Positions 1 through 9,925 of a stretch of DNA of 64,000 nucleotides are shown here, in pieces. The stretch spans positions 14,994 through 78,993 of the forward strand of contig CAZWDL010000016.1 in the NCBI GenBank assembly GCA_964632995.1. The letters are read 5' to 3'. The position numbers and the translations under genes were made by a program. Under the pieces are notes generated by a model. The model saw only the letters and a list, made by a program, of their open reading frames with translations, was not told where the DNA came from and made no database searches. Source of the stretch: CAZWDL01 sp964632995. GTDB lineage: Bacteria > Bacteroidota > Bacteroidia > Chitinophagales > Saprospiraceae. Within the stretch, counting starts at the first letter, position 1, and every line of letters starts with the position of its first letter.

Positions 1-129
1 GGGCAGTACCTTAAAACCAACGCCGCCATCGGCTACGTGATTACCGATATCGATAAGCGGTACGGCGAGGAGGTGCTCGAGGCGCTAAGGGGCATCGAGC
101 ATACGATTAAGTTCCGGGTGTTGTATTAA
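1..129 (+). CDS. serA: D-3-phosphoglycerate dehydrogenase, C-terminal end (partial)
   Basis: Only the last 42 codons are present; the gene begins upstream of the window. The translated end (GQYLKTNAAIGYVITDID, then LEALRGIEHTIKFRVLY and a TAA stop) matches the C-terminal ACT regulatory domain of SerA, the first enzyme of serine biosynthesis, which oxidises 3-phosphoglycerate with NAD. The pattern of an 'IGYV..D' strand followed by 'I..T(I)(K/R)FRVLY' at the extreme C-terminus is typical of SerA. The assignment is confident although the fragment is short. It converges with a peptidase relic on the other strand, the two stop codons lying about 7 bp apart. Confidence 0.85.
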   Translation, partial: GQYLKTNAAIGYVITDIDKRYGEEVLEALRGIEHTIKFRVLY

Positions 130-136
130 AAGTTGA

Positions 137-799
137 TCACTCCTTCTTCTTTTCTTCTTTCTCCGCTTTCGGTGGCGTGGGTTTCCAGTCGTAGATACCC
201 ACAAAAATGCGTTGCAGGTCTTTCGACCAAATGGGCCGGTAAGTTTCCTTGATGCGCATGGCGTCGGGAAATCCCTCCTGCGTTGCAGGGTCGAAGATCA
301 GGTGTTCCGGATTGTCGTCGTAGATGCCGGAAAAAGCATGGATGCGGTGATTGTCTTCTTCGAAGCTGGTATCGGGGTAGGCCTGCAGAAAGATCAGTGC
401 TTCGCCTTATTCTTCCTCGCCGCTCTGCAGCCGGAGCAGTTTCATTTTGTACTCTACGGGCTGCTTTTTCTTTTCCATCTGTTCGCGCTGTTTTTCCGTA
501 TACTCGATCCGGAAAGCGGCCCATTTGCTGTCAGGACTGAATTGTACATTGGCGCCCAGGGCGAACTGATAGGCTTTGTCTGTGGTCGTGCTGCGCAGGT
601 GCAGGGTATCGTTTTCGTTCTGCAGGCTTACCTCGTAGGCAACCCAGCTGCCGTCGTCCGAGAGGGTCGGCCAGCCGAGGCGCTCCCAGGTGTCGTAGTC
701 GTCGGTCGTCAGTGTGGGCAGGGTATCCTGGGCGGTCAAGGAGAGCGGCACTACTCCAAAGAGAAGGACGCTGATGGCAAAGCGGGTCAGGGAATTCAT
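137..799 (-). pseudogene. S9 family (prolyl oligopeptidase-like) peptidase relic
   Basis: A signal peptide (MNSLTRFAISVLLFGVVPLS, then LTAQ) is followed by a beta-propeller-like stretch of the kind seen in secreted S9 peptidases of Bacteroidota (TWERLGWPTLSDDGSWVAYE, FSPDSKWAAFRI). The frame is closed by TAA at 407-409 but continues in the same frame for about 90 more codons (EALIFLQAYPDTSF, IWSKDLQRIFVGIYDW) to a stop at 137-139. The family is usually 800-1000 residues with a C-terminal alpha/beta hydrolase domain. Here only about 220 residues remain, the catalytic domain is absent, and some propeller blades appear to be missing between the two pieces. I read it as a decayed gene. The start was placed at the Met opening the signal peptide rather than at codon 838. 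Confidence 0.7.
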
Positions 800-876
800 T
801 TTCTTGTGTTGGTTGTTATTACAGTGATGTTCTCCCAATAAGGAGGAATTTTTTTTATGCTCTTTAACGATTGTCT

Positions 877-2031
877 CTACATATTATTCAATACCTCTGC
901 CAGCTGTTTCATATCCCTCTCCGTATTGTAAAAATGCGGCGCCACACGCAGATAGCCGCCGCGAGCAGAGCAGGCTGTTTTTTTCTGTTTCAGCACCTCC
1001 GTCAGTCCTTCCAGGTCATGGTAAGTGAGCGAAAGGATGCCGGAGCGGTGTGGCTTTTCAAACACCAGGGGTTTAAAGGCCGGATTGTCCAGGTTTTCCA
1101 GAAAAATGTCCTGAAGGCGAAGGATTTCGTCAAACAGCGCTTCGGCGCCGTAGTGGGCGTGGATCTCCTGCACAGCCATGCGCAGGGCCGAGAGCACGAT
1201 AACGGGCGAGGAGCTGTACTCGAATCGCTTGGCGCTCTCGTACGGATGCCAGCTGTGATCGAGGAAGTCCATACCCTGTTGCATCATCTCGGCGCCCACC
1301 TGTACGGGCTGCAGTTTCGCCCGGAAATCGGGTGAAGTGTAAAACAGACCGGTGCCGAAGGGCCCCATCAGCCATTTCCAGCCGGCGGAGGCCAGCGCGG
1401 CGATGTGGTATTTTTCCGGATCGATGGGCATGCTGCCCAGGCTTTGGGCGGCGTCGATGATCAGGTCGATATCGTTTTCTTTGCACAAGTTGCCCAGTGC
1501 AGCGAGATCGGCAGCGTAACCGCTGGTGAATTGCACGTGGCTCAGCGCGATGACTTTCGTTTTGGGCGTGATAGCCCGTTCCAGTTGCTTCATCGACCAG
1601 CTACCGGGCAGGTTGGTGTCGATGTCGGCGCGGGAGGGGATGTTGTCGAGCAACTTCAGTTTTACTCCTCTACGTTCCTGTAGCCGCCAGGGGTAGTGGT
1701 TGGCCGGATACTCGTGCAGGTAGGAGATCACCTCGTCGCCGGGCTCAAAGGGATAGCCGTTAGCTACCATCGACAGCGCCTCGGAGGTGTTCTTTACCGC
1801 CGCCATGTTCTCGGGCCGGGTATGCAGCAGTTGGGCGCTGTACAGTTTGAGTTGTTCCAGCTCTTCGAAGTAGTAGCGGCCGAAACTGGTGAATCCCTTG
1901 TACTGCTGTTCCCGGATCAGCTCCACGGATCGCTCGGCGCCCCGGCTGTACAGCGGAGAGATGCTGCAGTGCGCCAGAAAGGTCATTTTGTTTTTGATGG
2001 GAAAAAGGTCTGCGGATTTGTCGAAAGTCAT
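877..2031 (-). CDS. Class V aminotransferase (cysteine desulfurase-like fold)
   Basis: The 384-residue protein has the PLP-binding pattern of class V aminotransferases: IDAAQS with the cofactor Asp near residue 193, the HVQF..G strand near 165-171, and the Schiff-base Lys in SAGWKWLMGPFGTG (about K219). An N-terminal 'FLAHCSISP' replaces the usual 'YLN.A..G', as in family members acting on amino acids other than cysteine. No active-site Cys loop typical of SufS/IscS is evident, so desulfurase activity is not supported. The substrate cannot be deduced. It stands alone between a peptidase relic and a divergently transcribed sulfatase. It is presumably cytoplasmic, as no signal peptide is visible. 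Confidence 0.85.
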   Translation of the reverse strand: MTFDKSADLFPIKNKMTFLAHCSISPLYSRGAERSVELIREQQYKGFTSFGRYYFEELEQLKLYSAQLLHTRPENMAAVKNTSEALSMVANGYPFEPGDEVISYLHEYPANHYPWRLQERRGVKLKLLDNIPSRADIDTNLPGSWSMKQLERAITPKTKVIALSHVQFTSGYAADLAALGNLCKENDIDLIIDAAQSLGSMPIDPEKYHIAALASAGWKWLMGPFGTGLFYTSPDFRAKLQPVQVGAEMMQQGMDFLDHSWHPYESAKRFEYSSSPVIVLSALRMAVQEIHAHYGAEALFDEILRLQDIFLENLDNPAFKPLVFEKPHRSGILSLTYHDLEGLTEVLKQKKTACSARGGYLRVAPHFYNTERDMKQLAEVLNNM

Positions 2032-2346
2032 AGTGCAGTGCTTGTCTTTTCAATGAAGAATCTGCGTAAAAATAAAGAAATTGGGGGAGGGCTGTTCCTG
2101 TCAGGGGAAATTTGCATGTGATTTCCGGCTTTTCTGCCTATTCGGAAGGAATCGTGGTTGTATCTTATACATCACTAGTTCAATTTGCCGTGTAATTATA
2201 AACGCTTGATAACCAGATTTGTCAAAAACCGGAAATCGAGAACGGTCCCTGCCGCATTCATGAACAGCTTCACTCTTCAGGGCAGGATGCTCAATTAACG
2301 TATTAACAGTATACCGTTGCACATCCATTGATCAAATTTTTGAACT
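2032..2346. other. Divergent intergenic region without a recognised gene
   Basis: This 315-bp AT-rich gap separates the divergent aminotransferase and sulfatase genes and should hold both promoters. I find no exact TTG-N19-TAnnTTTG promoter on either strand and no strong hairpin. A 75-codon open frame on the minus strand (2101-2328) lacks any recognisable domain and is probably chance. Confidence 0.5.
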
Positions 2347-3963
2347 ATGAACCGGTTTCTCCTCTTTGTTTTCTGCCTGCTGGCCCTGTTTTCCTGTCAG
2401 CGTTCTCCTGCTGAAAAGGCGCCTCCGGTGCGTCCCAATATCCTCTTTGCTATCAGCGACGACCAGTCTTTTGCCCACACCAGCTTTGCCGGTGCGCGCT
2501 TCGTCAACACCCCCACCTTTGACCGGATCGCCCGCAACGGCGTCTATTTTCTTAATTGTATGGCAGGCTCCCCCGGTTGTGCGCCTTCCCGCAGCGCCAT
2601 TGTGACCGGGCGCTACCACTGGCAAAATGAGCAGGCCGGGCAACACGCTGCCGGCTGGCTGAAAAAATACGCGCCCTTCGTCGATTTGCTACAAGCCGAC
2701 GGCTACCATACCGGTTACACAGGAAAAGGCGTAGGGCCGTTCAGGTACGGAGATTCAGAGCAGGATTCCCTTCGCGTACAGAATGCCGCCGGTACGGCCT
2801 ATTCCAGCATTCGCTATGAAACCGGCACGGCCGGCGACGAGCGCTTCGCCAGCGATATCAACACCATCAATTACGCGGCCAACTTCAGGGACTTCCTCGC
2901 TCAACGCGAAGCAGGTAAACCTTTTTTCTTCTGGTACGGCGCTACTGAGCCGCACCGCAGCTACGAGGAAGGTTCCGGGCTGGAGCGTGGCAAAAAGCTT
3001 GAGAAGGTGGATGTTCCCGAATTTTTCCCCGATGTGAAAACGATACGCAGTGATATGCTGGACTACGCCGTGGAAATCGAATGGTTCGACCTTCACCTGC
3101 AGCGCATGCTCAGCCACCTGGATTCCCTCGGCGAGCTGGAAAATACCATTGTCATCGTCACTTCCGACAATGGGATGCCTTTCCCAAGAGCGAAGGCCAA
3201 TGGCTACGAATACGGCATTCACGTGCCTATGGCCGTCAGCTATCCCAGGGCCTTCCCGGCCGGCCGCCGGGTAACAGACCGGATCAGCTTCGTCGATCTG
3301 GCGCCGACCATCCTGGACCTGACCGGTACTTCTCCGGAAGGGATGCTGCCCATCTCCGGGAGGAGCCTGGTGAACATCCTGGTAAACGAGCAGCAAGGGC
3401 AGGTCGAGGATGCCAACCGCTATGCTTTTTCCGGAAGGGAAAGACATTCCTCCTCCCGCTATCAGAACCTGGGATATCCGCAACGCATGATCCGCGACGA
3501 GCAGTACCTGCTCATCTGGAACCAGCGCCCCGAACGCTGGCCCGCCGGCGCCCCTCAGCGTATCCAGCCGGACAGCGACGGCGAACGGTGGCCTATGTAT
3601 GGCATAGACGAGCAGGGAAAACACCACTCCGAATGGGCCTTCACCGATGTGGATGCCTGCCCGACCAAATCCTTCCTCATCGAAAACCGGCAAGTGGATA
3701 GCCTGCAACGGTATTTCGAGCTGTCTTACGGCAAACGGCCGGAATACGAACTGTTCGATATTCAAAGTGACCCGGCCTGTCTGCAGAACCTGGCCGGTCA
3801 GGCCGCTTATCAGGAACTTGAACAACGGCTGAAAACGGCTTTGCTGAAAAAGCTGGAAGCCACCGGGGATCCCCGTGTGGTGGGCCCCGACCGGGAGCTG
3901 TTTGACAGCTACCCTCGCTATAGCCGGATGCGGGAGTTTCCCCGGCCGGAGCGGATGCAGTGA
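2347..3963 (+). CDS. Sulfatase, alkaline-phosphatase superfamily lipoprotein
   Basis: The 538-residue protein starts with a lipoprotein signal (MNRFLLFVFCLLALFSC, lipobox Cys 17), so it is probably anchored in an envelope membrane. Sulfatase hallmarks follow: the metal-binding start RPNILFAISDDQS (Asp pair about 38-39) and the formylglycine motif C-A-P-S-R at residues 78-82, followed by TGR. A second metal site occurs as VIVTSDNGMP, where the usual DNG is kept. The Cys-type motif requires an anaerobic or aerobic sulfatase-maturating enzyme encoded elsewhere. The C-terminal part has the usual 'YELFDIQSDP..L.NLA' ending. The substrate, perhaps a sulfated polysaccharide or glycan, cannot be inferred, since no glycoside hydrolase is adjacent. 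The start is well defined by the signal peptide. Confidence 0.92.
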   Translation: MNRFLLFVFCLLALFSCQRSPAEKAPPVRPNILFAISDDQSFAHTSFAGARFVNTPTFDRIARNGVYFLNCMAGSPGCAPSRSAIVTGRYHWQNEQAGQHAAGWLKKYAPFVDLLQADGYHTGYTGKGVGPFRYGDSEQDSLRVQNAAGTAYSSIRYETGTAGDERFASDINTINYAANFRDFLAQREAGKPFFFWYGATEPHRSYEEGSGLERGKKLEKVDVPEFFPDVKTIRSDMLDYAVEIEWFDLHLQRMLSHLDSLGELENTIVIVTSDNGMPFPRAKANGYEYGIHVPMAVSYPRAFPAGRRVTDRISFVDLAPTILDLTGTSPEGMLPISGRSLVNILVNEQQGQVEDANRYAFSGRERHSSSRYQNLGYPQRMIRDEQYLLIWNQRPERWPAGAPQRIQPDSDGERWPMYGIDEQGKHHSEWAFTDVDACPTKSFLIENRQVDSLQRYFELSYGKRPEYELFDIQSDPACLQNLAGQAAYQELEQRLKTALLKKLEATGDPRVVGPDRELFDSYPRYSRMREFPRPERMQ

Positions 3964-4041
3964 GGAGGTGGACGGTCATGCTATACTTATCGCCTGAAAA
4001 AAACCTAAACCTTCCTCACTCCGGCGGGTTTTACCTTTATC

Positions 4042-6507
4042 ATGAACGCTAACTCCCAAGGTCAACTCGGGCAACTGGCCCACTCCTGGTTTCACGATCA
4101 GGGGTGGACACCTTTTCCTTTTCAGGAGGCCACCTGGGCCGCTTATCTCGAGGGTTACCACGGGCTGGTCAATGCTCCGACGGGCAGCGGGAAGACCTAT
4201 TCGCTGGCTTTGCCGATTCTGCTGGAGTTTATCCGCGAATTTCCGGACGATTACCAGGAGCGACGTAACAACGGCTTGCGCGCCCTCTGGATTACACCCA
4301 TCCGGGCGCTGACCAAAGAGATACAGCAGTCTTTTCAGCGGGCCGCCGATGACCTGGGCCTGCAGTGGCGGGTGGCTATCCGCTCGGGGGATACGTCTTC
4401 CAGCGAGCGGACCAAGCAGAAGAAAAACCCGCCGGAAGTGCTCATCACCACGCCGGAGAGTCTGCACCTGTTATTGGCTACCAAAAACTATCCCCGCATT
4501 TTTAAAAATCTGCAAACGGTGGTCGTCGACGAGTGGCATGAACTGATAGGCTCCAAGCGCGGTGTCCAGATGGAGTTGGGTCTCTCTCGCCTCAAAGGCC
4601 TGCTGCCCGGGATGAAGGTGTGGGGCATCTCCGCCACCATCGGCAATATGGACGAGGCGCTGGCGGTGTTGATGGGCAACAGCTTACAAGCAGGACGCTA
4701 TAAAGTGATTAAGGCCAATACTCCTAAACGCATTGAGGTGGAATCTATCCTGCCCGACGAAATCGAGCGCTTCCCCTGGGCTGGGCATCTGGGCACGAAA
4801 TTGCTGGAGAAGGTCCTTCCGGTCATTCACCAAAGCAAGAGCACCCTGATTTTTACTAATACCCGCGCCCAGTGCGAAATCTGGTATCAGGGCCTGCTCG
4901 AGGCAGCGCCCGATCTGGCCGGCGCCATCGCTATGCACCACGGCTCTATCGACCGGCACTTGCGCGACTGGGTGGAGAACGCCCTGCACGAAGGCACACT
5001 CAAGGCGGTCGTCTGCACCTCTTCGCTGGACCTGGGCGTCGACTTTCGGCCGGTGGAAAACATTGTGCAGATCGGCAGCCCGAAAGGGGTCGCTCGCTTT
5101 ACCCAGCGCGCGGGGCGCAGCGGCCACCAGCCGGGGGCGACTTCCAGGATTTACTTCGTGCCTACCCACTCCCTGGAATTGATGGAGGCGGCCGCCCTGC
5201 GCAAGGCCGTTCGGGAGCAGGGGTTGGAGAGCCGAATTCCCTACATCCGGTCCTTTGATGTGCTCATTCAGTACTTGGTTACCCTGGCCGTTTCCGACGG
5301 CTTCCGGCCGGCCGATATCTTTCCGGAAGTGAAGGGCGCTTATGCTTATAACAGCATTACGGAGGATGAGTGGGCCTGGTGTCTCGATTTCATCACCACC
5401 GGCGGCCGCTCCCTCTACGCTTACGATGAGTACAAAAAGGTGGAAATAGAGGAAGGCCTTTACAAGGTCAACAGCCGCCGCACCGCCATGCGCCACCGCC
5501 TTCAGATCGGCACCATTACCTCCGATTCCAACATGCAGGTGAAGTACTTGGGAGGGAAAAGGATCGGTTCGATAGAGGAATGGTTTATCGCTCAGCTAAA
5601 ACCCAAGGACGTCTTCTGGTTCGCGGGCCGCTCGCTGGAACTGGTCCGCATCAAAGATATGACGGTGCAGGTGCGGCGCAGTAAAAAGAAAACCGGTAAG
5701 ATTCCAGCCTGGCTGGGCGGCAAGATGCCGCTTTCATCCCAGCTCTCCGCCTACCTGCGCTTTAAGATGGATCAGGTGACCCGGCGGGAAATGACCGATA
5801 TTGAACTGGAAAAGTTGGAACCTTTATTTGAACTACAGCAGGAGCGTTCACATATTCCGGCTAATGATCAGTTCCTCATCGAGTACTTTTCCAGCCGCGA
5901 GGGGTATCACCTGGTGATTTATCCCTTCGAAGGCCGTTACGTGCACGAGGGCATGGGCTCGCTCATTGCCTATCGACTGTCACAGTTACAGCCCATCAGC
6001 TTTTCCATCGCCATGAACGACTATGGCTTCGAATTGCTGTCGGATCAGCCGATTCCCATCGAGCGGGCCCTGAAAGAGGGCCTGTTTTCGACCAAAAACC
6101 TCGGTAGTGATATCGAGGCCAGCATCAACGCCGCTGAGCTGGCCAAGCGCCGCTTTCGCGACATCGCCTCCATCGCCGGGTTGGTGTTTAAAGGCTATCC
6201 CGGCAAGCAGAAAAAGGAGCGGCACCTGCAATCCTCTTCCCAGCTCTTTTTCGAGGTTTTTCAAGACTACGAACCGGACAACCTACTGCTCTTGCAGGCC
6301 TACGACGAGGTGATGAGCTTCCAGCTGCAGGAAGCCCGCCTGCGCGCTGCGCTTAACCGCATCAGCGAACAGGAAATCCTCCTTTCCCAACCCGGTCGCG
6401 CCACGCCTTTCGCTTTTCCCATCATCGTCGATCGCCTGCGCGAGCGCCTCAGCTCGGAAAAGCTCGCCGACCGCATACAACGCATGAAGGTGCAACTTGT
6501 CAAGTAA
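4042..6507 (+). CDS. Ligase-associated DNA DExH-box helicase (Lhr-like)
   Basis: The 821-residue protein is a superfamily 2 helicase with Walker A APTGSGKT (K51), motif Ia TPIRAL, a DEWH Walker B box (VVVDEWHELIGSKRG), motif III SATIGN, and motifs V/VI in TSSLDLGVDF and QRAGRSGH. A long C-terminal region resembles the winged-helix/Lhr core. The DEWHEL.GSKRG signature and the length fit the ligase-associated helicase family, which acts in DNA repair with an ATP-dependent ligase, an exonuclease and the phosphoesterase PdeM. Here only PdeM (16221-16868) is in view, about 10 kb away and on the other strand. It follows the sulfatase by 78 bp and probably has its own promoter. Confidence 0.9.
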   Translation: MNANSQGQLGQLAHSWFHDQGWTPFPFQEATWAAYLEGYHGLVNAPTGSGKTYSLALPILLEFIREFPDDYQERRNNGLRALWITPIRALTKEIQQSFQRAADDLGLQWRVAIRSGDTSSSERTKQKKNPPEVLITTPESLHLLLATKNYPRIFKNLQTVVVDEWHELIGSKRGVQMELGLSRLKGLLPGMKVWGISATIGNMDEALAVLMGNSLQAGRYKVIKANTPKRIEVESILPDEIERFPWAGHLGTKLLEKVLPVIHQSKSTLIFTNTRAQCEIWYQGLLEAAPDLAGAIAMHHGSIDRHLRDWVENALHEGTLKAVVCTSSLDLGVDFRPVENIVQIGSPKGVARFTQRAGRSGHQPGATSRIYFVPTHSLELMEAAALRKAVREQGLESRIPYIRSFDVLIQYLVTLAVSDGFRPADIFPEVKGAYAYNSITEDEWAWCLDFITTGGRSLYAYDEYKKVEIEEGLYKVNSRRTAMRHRLQIGTITSDSNMQVKYLGGKRIGSIEEWFIAQLKPKDVFWFAGRSLELVRIKDMTVQVRRSKKKTGKIPAWLGGKMPLSSQLSAYLRFKMDQVTRREMTDIELEKLEPLFELQQERSHIPANDQFLIEYFSSREGYHLVIYPFEGRYVHEGMGSLIAYRLSQLQPISFSIAMNDYGFELLSDQPIPIERALKEGLFSTKNLGSDIEASINAAELAKRRFRDIASIAGLVFKGYPGKQKKERHLQSSSQLFFEVFQDYEPDNLLLLQAYDEVMSFQLQEARLRAALNRISEQEILLSQPGRATPFAFPIIVDRLRERLSSEKLADRIQRMKVQLVK

Positions 6508-6599
6508 TACGGGTTTTAGCCTGTTTCTCCCACTTTGCTGCCGAACCGGAAATAAATAGCCGGTTTTTATTTCGGATCTGTGTTGATACGCTTGTTTTT

Positions 6600-8734
6600 T
6601 TATGAAATAACTGGTGAAAAATAAAAATTTACATCTGGGTTTAAGTCGATGTCCGAAATGTAGAATAGGATAAAGGGGTTGGGTATAATCCTGATTATCA
6701 TATTGTTATTCGGTGCTTTCTGTGTTGTGGTAATTGAATTCCTATTATGTTGCAAAAGAGAGCCTCTGCCAATTAAATTGTAGTAAACACGCTTCAGGCG
6801 GTAATCCACCGATCCTGCTGGATTTTCAAGAGAACTTTCCCATCGTAGCGGTATTCTTGCGCCAGCTTGTGCGTTGTCACTGCTGGTGGGGAAGGTCCAG
6901 GTAAACTGTCCGCGCCGGGGCCAGTCATAGCTTACGCTAAATGCCTGTACGCCTTCCGGCAGATCCCCCGCTTCGATACGCAGCAGGTAGCGGCCCGGCG
7001 CAGGAGAGGAGAGGCTGATTTGCTCTTGATTGTTGAGCCGGTCCGTATCCCGCCGGGCGGCTTGTTGCAGGGAGTCAGCGTTTGGCGCGGTGCTCAACAC
7101 CCAGGGCTGCCAAACAGGGCCCTCCACTGCTATAAGTGACATATCCAGGTCATGGACCAGGGCGGGAGTTGAATTGAGCAGCCCGGGCGGATCACTCCAG
7201 GCCGGGGTAATCTTCAGGTCCGCAGCTCCTTCGGGGATATCGAGCGGAAATTCGAGCACCTGACCGGGGCCGATGCTGTCCTGTATGAACTGTTCATTCC
7301 GGATGTGTGCGACCGCTCGTCGCGCGTTGACATTGCCGTAGCCGCTGAAGTAATCCGGCCCCGGCGTCAGCAGGTCGTCGGCGCTGTTGAGGAGCACCGA
7401 GCGAATTAGGTCGGCCGAAGGCAGGGCGCCGTATTGCTCACGGTAGGCCTGTTGCAGCAGCAGGACCACCCCCGAGCTGCCGTCCTGTCCCAGGGCTACC
7501 AGCTCCGGTTTGACGCGGCCGTCGTAGGCCGGTCCGCGCGAGCTGAGCGACTCAACCGTAAAAAAGGAATCGACAGAGCCGACGGTGAGTACATTTTTGG
7601 CCATCTTAAAATTACCGCTGAGGTTGGCGAAGCCCTGCACACTTTGATAAAGGCCTTCCTGGCTGGTGCTGTCGCCTTTATTGCCGGCGGAAAAGACGTG
7701 TACCAGTTGCGGCAGCTCGTCGTACACCTGCTGGTCGTAGGCCAGGGCTTCACCGCCGTAGTAGTTCTCGATGTCCAATCCGTAGGAGTGGTTTTGGGTG
7801 GAAATATCGTAATCCTGAAAGTAGTTATTCTCATCGGGGAAGAGGTTCAGGAAGCTGGCTGAAGAGATACCGGCCTGCCAGGCTACGCCTTTGCCGGTAT
7901 AAAAAGAGTTGCCGCCGCCGGCAATCATGGTGGCCATGGTGGTGGCGTGGGTCGATACCAGCGCTGTGCTGAGTGGAGAGGGCAGATAGCGGCCGCGGAA
8001 GTCGATGTCGGTACTATCGGGCCGGAATTCCTTTACCGAAGCGGTCAGTCCTTTACCGTTGAGCTGCGGCTGCCTGGCGTGGACGTAATTGACCTGGTTG
8101 ACGCTGAGGTCGAAATTATTGACGGCGCGCTCCTCCTGCGGCTCCCGGCGACGGAGATCAATAAATGTAACGAGGTCAGAGGGAAGAATGAAGTCATGCA
8201 CCTGGGCGGGAGAAAGACGTAGCAGCAGCGACTGGATATTGGGAAAACCCCGAATGAGGGCATTGCCCAGCTGCCGGTCCCGCAGATAGTTGGTGAAGGC
8301 GGGAAGATCGCTCACCCGGAGGAAAAAGAGGCGGGGCTTGTTGTCTTCTCCGGGAAAGCCTCCGGAAAGTTTCGGCGAAAGCTTCCAATCGCTGTTGGCC
8401 GGTAAGATCAGGTCGAAGTCTTGCAGCAGGGACTTAGCTTCCGGGGCCGCTATTCTTATGATAAAATGTCGTTCATCCAGTTGGCGGACGATCTGCTCTG
8501 AAACAGTTGTTTTTTCTATACTGGTGCTTTTTTCACCCTTTCTGGCCAGATAATAGGCATGTTCCGGGAGCAAGTGTATGGCTTCTCCGGCGGGCGCGAG
8601 CGCATAGGCGCGCCAGGGCCCCCTACGTAGCGTTCAGCAAAATCCTTCGTTTTCGGTATGATCTGCGATTCCATCAGGGTAGGGAACAACAAGCAAGCCA
8701 TCAATAAAGAAATCCATCTTCCTTTAATCCACAT
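6600..8734 (-). pseudogene. S8 (subtilisin-like) secreted peptidase, frameshifted and damaged
   Basis: The N-terminal signal sequence (MWIKGRWISLLMACLLFPTL, then MESQ) lies in a different frame from the main body. Adding one base to the G5/C3 tract at 8616-8623 would join the frames (ERYVGG to RAYALAPAGEAIHLLPEHAY). The main frame shows S8 landmarks: an Asp-containing block (VKEFRPDSTDIDF), the His block VSTHATTMATMIAGGG (H209 counted from a TTG at 8573) and the oxyanion block FSAGNKG. The Ser block is abbreviated: KPELVALGQDGSSG runs straight into VVLLLQQAYRE, omitting about eight residues of the usual GTSxAAPxVxG helix. The last 60 residues are AT-rich and unlike the family, and there is no T9SS sorting domain. 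Probably a decaying gene, although the frameshift alone could be a sequencing error. Confidence 0.7.
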
Positions 8735-8890
8735 AGTCGCCAGGAGTAAGTTTGGGGGTAAAAATACGATAAGCGGGCAATTGCCAGGAATTAATCCGGA
8801 GAAATGAGGAAAGAAGGCTTGGCGGCACTCAACATTTTTATTTTAAATCCTTTACAAAATAGAATTCAATTCTTCAGAAAAAAAATAATT

Positions 8891-9874
8891 ATGGCCAAAG
8901 TAGCAATCAATGGTTTAGGAAGAATCGGCAGAGCCACCTTAAAAGTGCTCATGGATACGCCGGAACTGGAACTGGTAGGCGTCAACGATATCGCACCGAC
9001 GGATAACCTCGCTTATCTGCTCCGCTTCGATTCAGTATACGGAAAATATGACAAGCAAGTCGCCGTAGAAGACGGCCACCTGGCGATCGAGGGCAAAAAG
9101 ATACACACCAGCACCGAGCGCGACCCCGCGCAGCTGCCCTGGGGCGATCTGGGTGTTGACATCGTCTTCGAATGCACCGGTGTATTTACTAAAAAGCCGG
9201 ACCTGCAGAAGCACGTGCAGGCGGGCGCGAAATCGGTGATCCTCTCGGCGCCGGCCAAGGACGAAGAAACGGCTACCGTCGTGCACGCTGTCAATGAAGC
9301 CAGTGACAACATCATCTCCTGCGCCAGCTGTACGACCAATTGTATCAGCCCGGTGGTCGAAATCATGAAACGTCGCCTTGGGGTGGAGAAAGCCAATATG
9401 ACCACCATCCACGCCTATACCGCTTCGCAGGCTATTGTGGACGGGCCGCATAAGAAATGGCGCCGCGGCCGTGCGGGCGCTGCCAATTTTGTTCCAACCT
9501 CTACCGGCGCCGCCATCGCCACTACCAAAGCGATTCCCGAATTGGAAGGCAAGTTCGACGGCGCCGCCATCCGTGGTCCCGTGCCGGTAGGCTCCATCAC
9601 CGATATCAACTTCGTTACCTCCAAGGATACCACGGTAGAGGAGATTAACAAGATCTTCGTCGAGGAAGCAGCTTCCGACCGCTATAAAGGTGTATTGCGC
9701 GCCTCCGACGAGCACCTCGTCTCTACGGATATCATTGGTGACGCTCACGCCTCCATCGTCGACCTCACCATGACTCAGGTCGTAGGCGGCAACCTCGTCA
9801 AGGTCATGAGCTGGTACGACAACGAGTGGGGCTATGTCAATCAGATGGTCCGTGAAGCGAAAGGGATGGCCTGA
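8891..9874 (+). CDS. gap: Glyceraldehyde-3-phosphate dehydrogenase
   Basis: The 327-residue protein carries the NAD-binding INGLGRIGR motif, VNDI following the second strand (the Asp favours NAD over NADP), the catalytic SCASCTTNC with nucleophile C147, and the IHAYTASQ His block followed by RRGRAGAANFVPTSTGAA. It converts glyceraldehyde 3-phosphate to 1,3-bisphosphoglycerate in glycolysis and gluconeogenesis. An upstream in-frame ATG at 8804 would add 29 residues unlike the family. The chosen ATG directly begins the Rossmann fold and follows an A-rich stretch, as is usual in Bacteroidota. It is a monocistronic gene with a T7 run 20 bp after the stop but no convincing hairpin before it. Confidence 0.97.
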   Translation: MAKVAINGLGRIGRATLKVLMDTPELELVGVNDIAPTDNLAYLLRFDSVYGKYDKQVAVEDGHLAIEGKKIHTSTERDPAQLPWGDLGVDIVFECTGVFTKKPDLQKHVQAGAKSVILSAPAKDEETATVVHAVNEASDNIISCASCTTNCISPVVEIMKRRLGVEKANMTTIHAYTASQAIVDGPHKKWRRGRAGAANFVPTSTGAAIATTKAIPELEGKFDGAAIRGPVPVGSITDINFVTSKDTTVEEINKIFVEEAASDRYKGVLRASDEHLVSTDIIGDAHASIVDLTMTQVVGGNLVKVMSWYDNEWGYVNQMVREAKGMA

Positions 9875-9925
9875 GGAGGACTGCCCTTAACTGCTTTTTT
9901 TCACGCTAAACTACCCGGAAGATTG

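Noticed and set aside
2101..2328. 75-codon minus-strand frame between the aminotransferase and the sulfatase
   Set aside because: No domain, signal or conserved feature, and it sits in a divergent promoter region.
8732..8746. TAAGTTTG as a -7 box for gap
   Set aside because: No TTG at the proper distance upstream and it is about 150 bp from the gap start.
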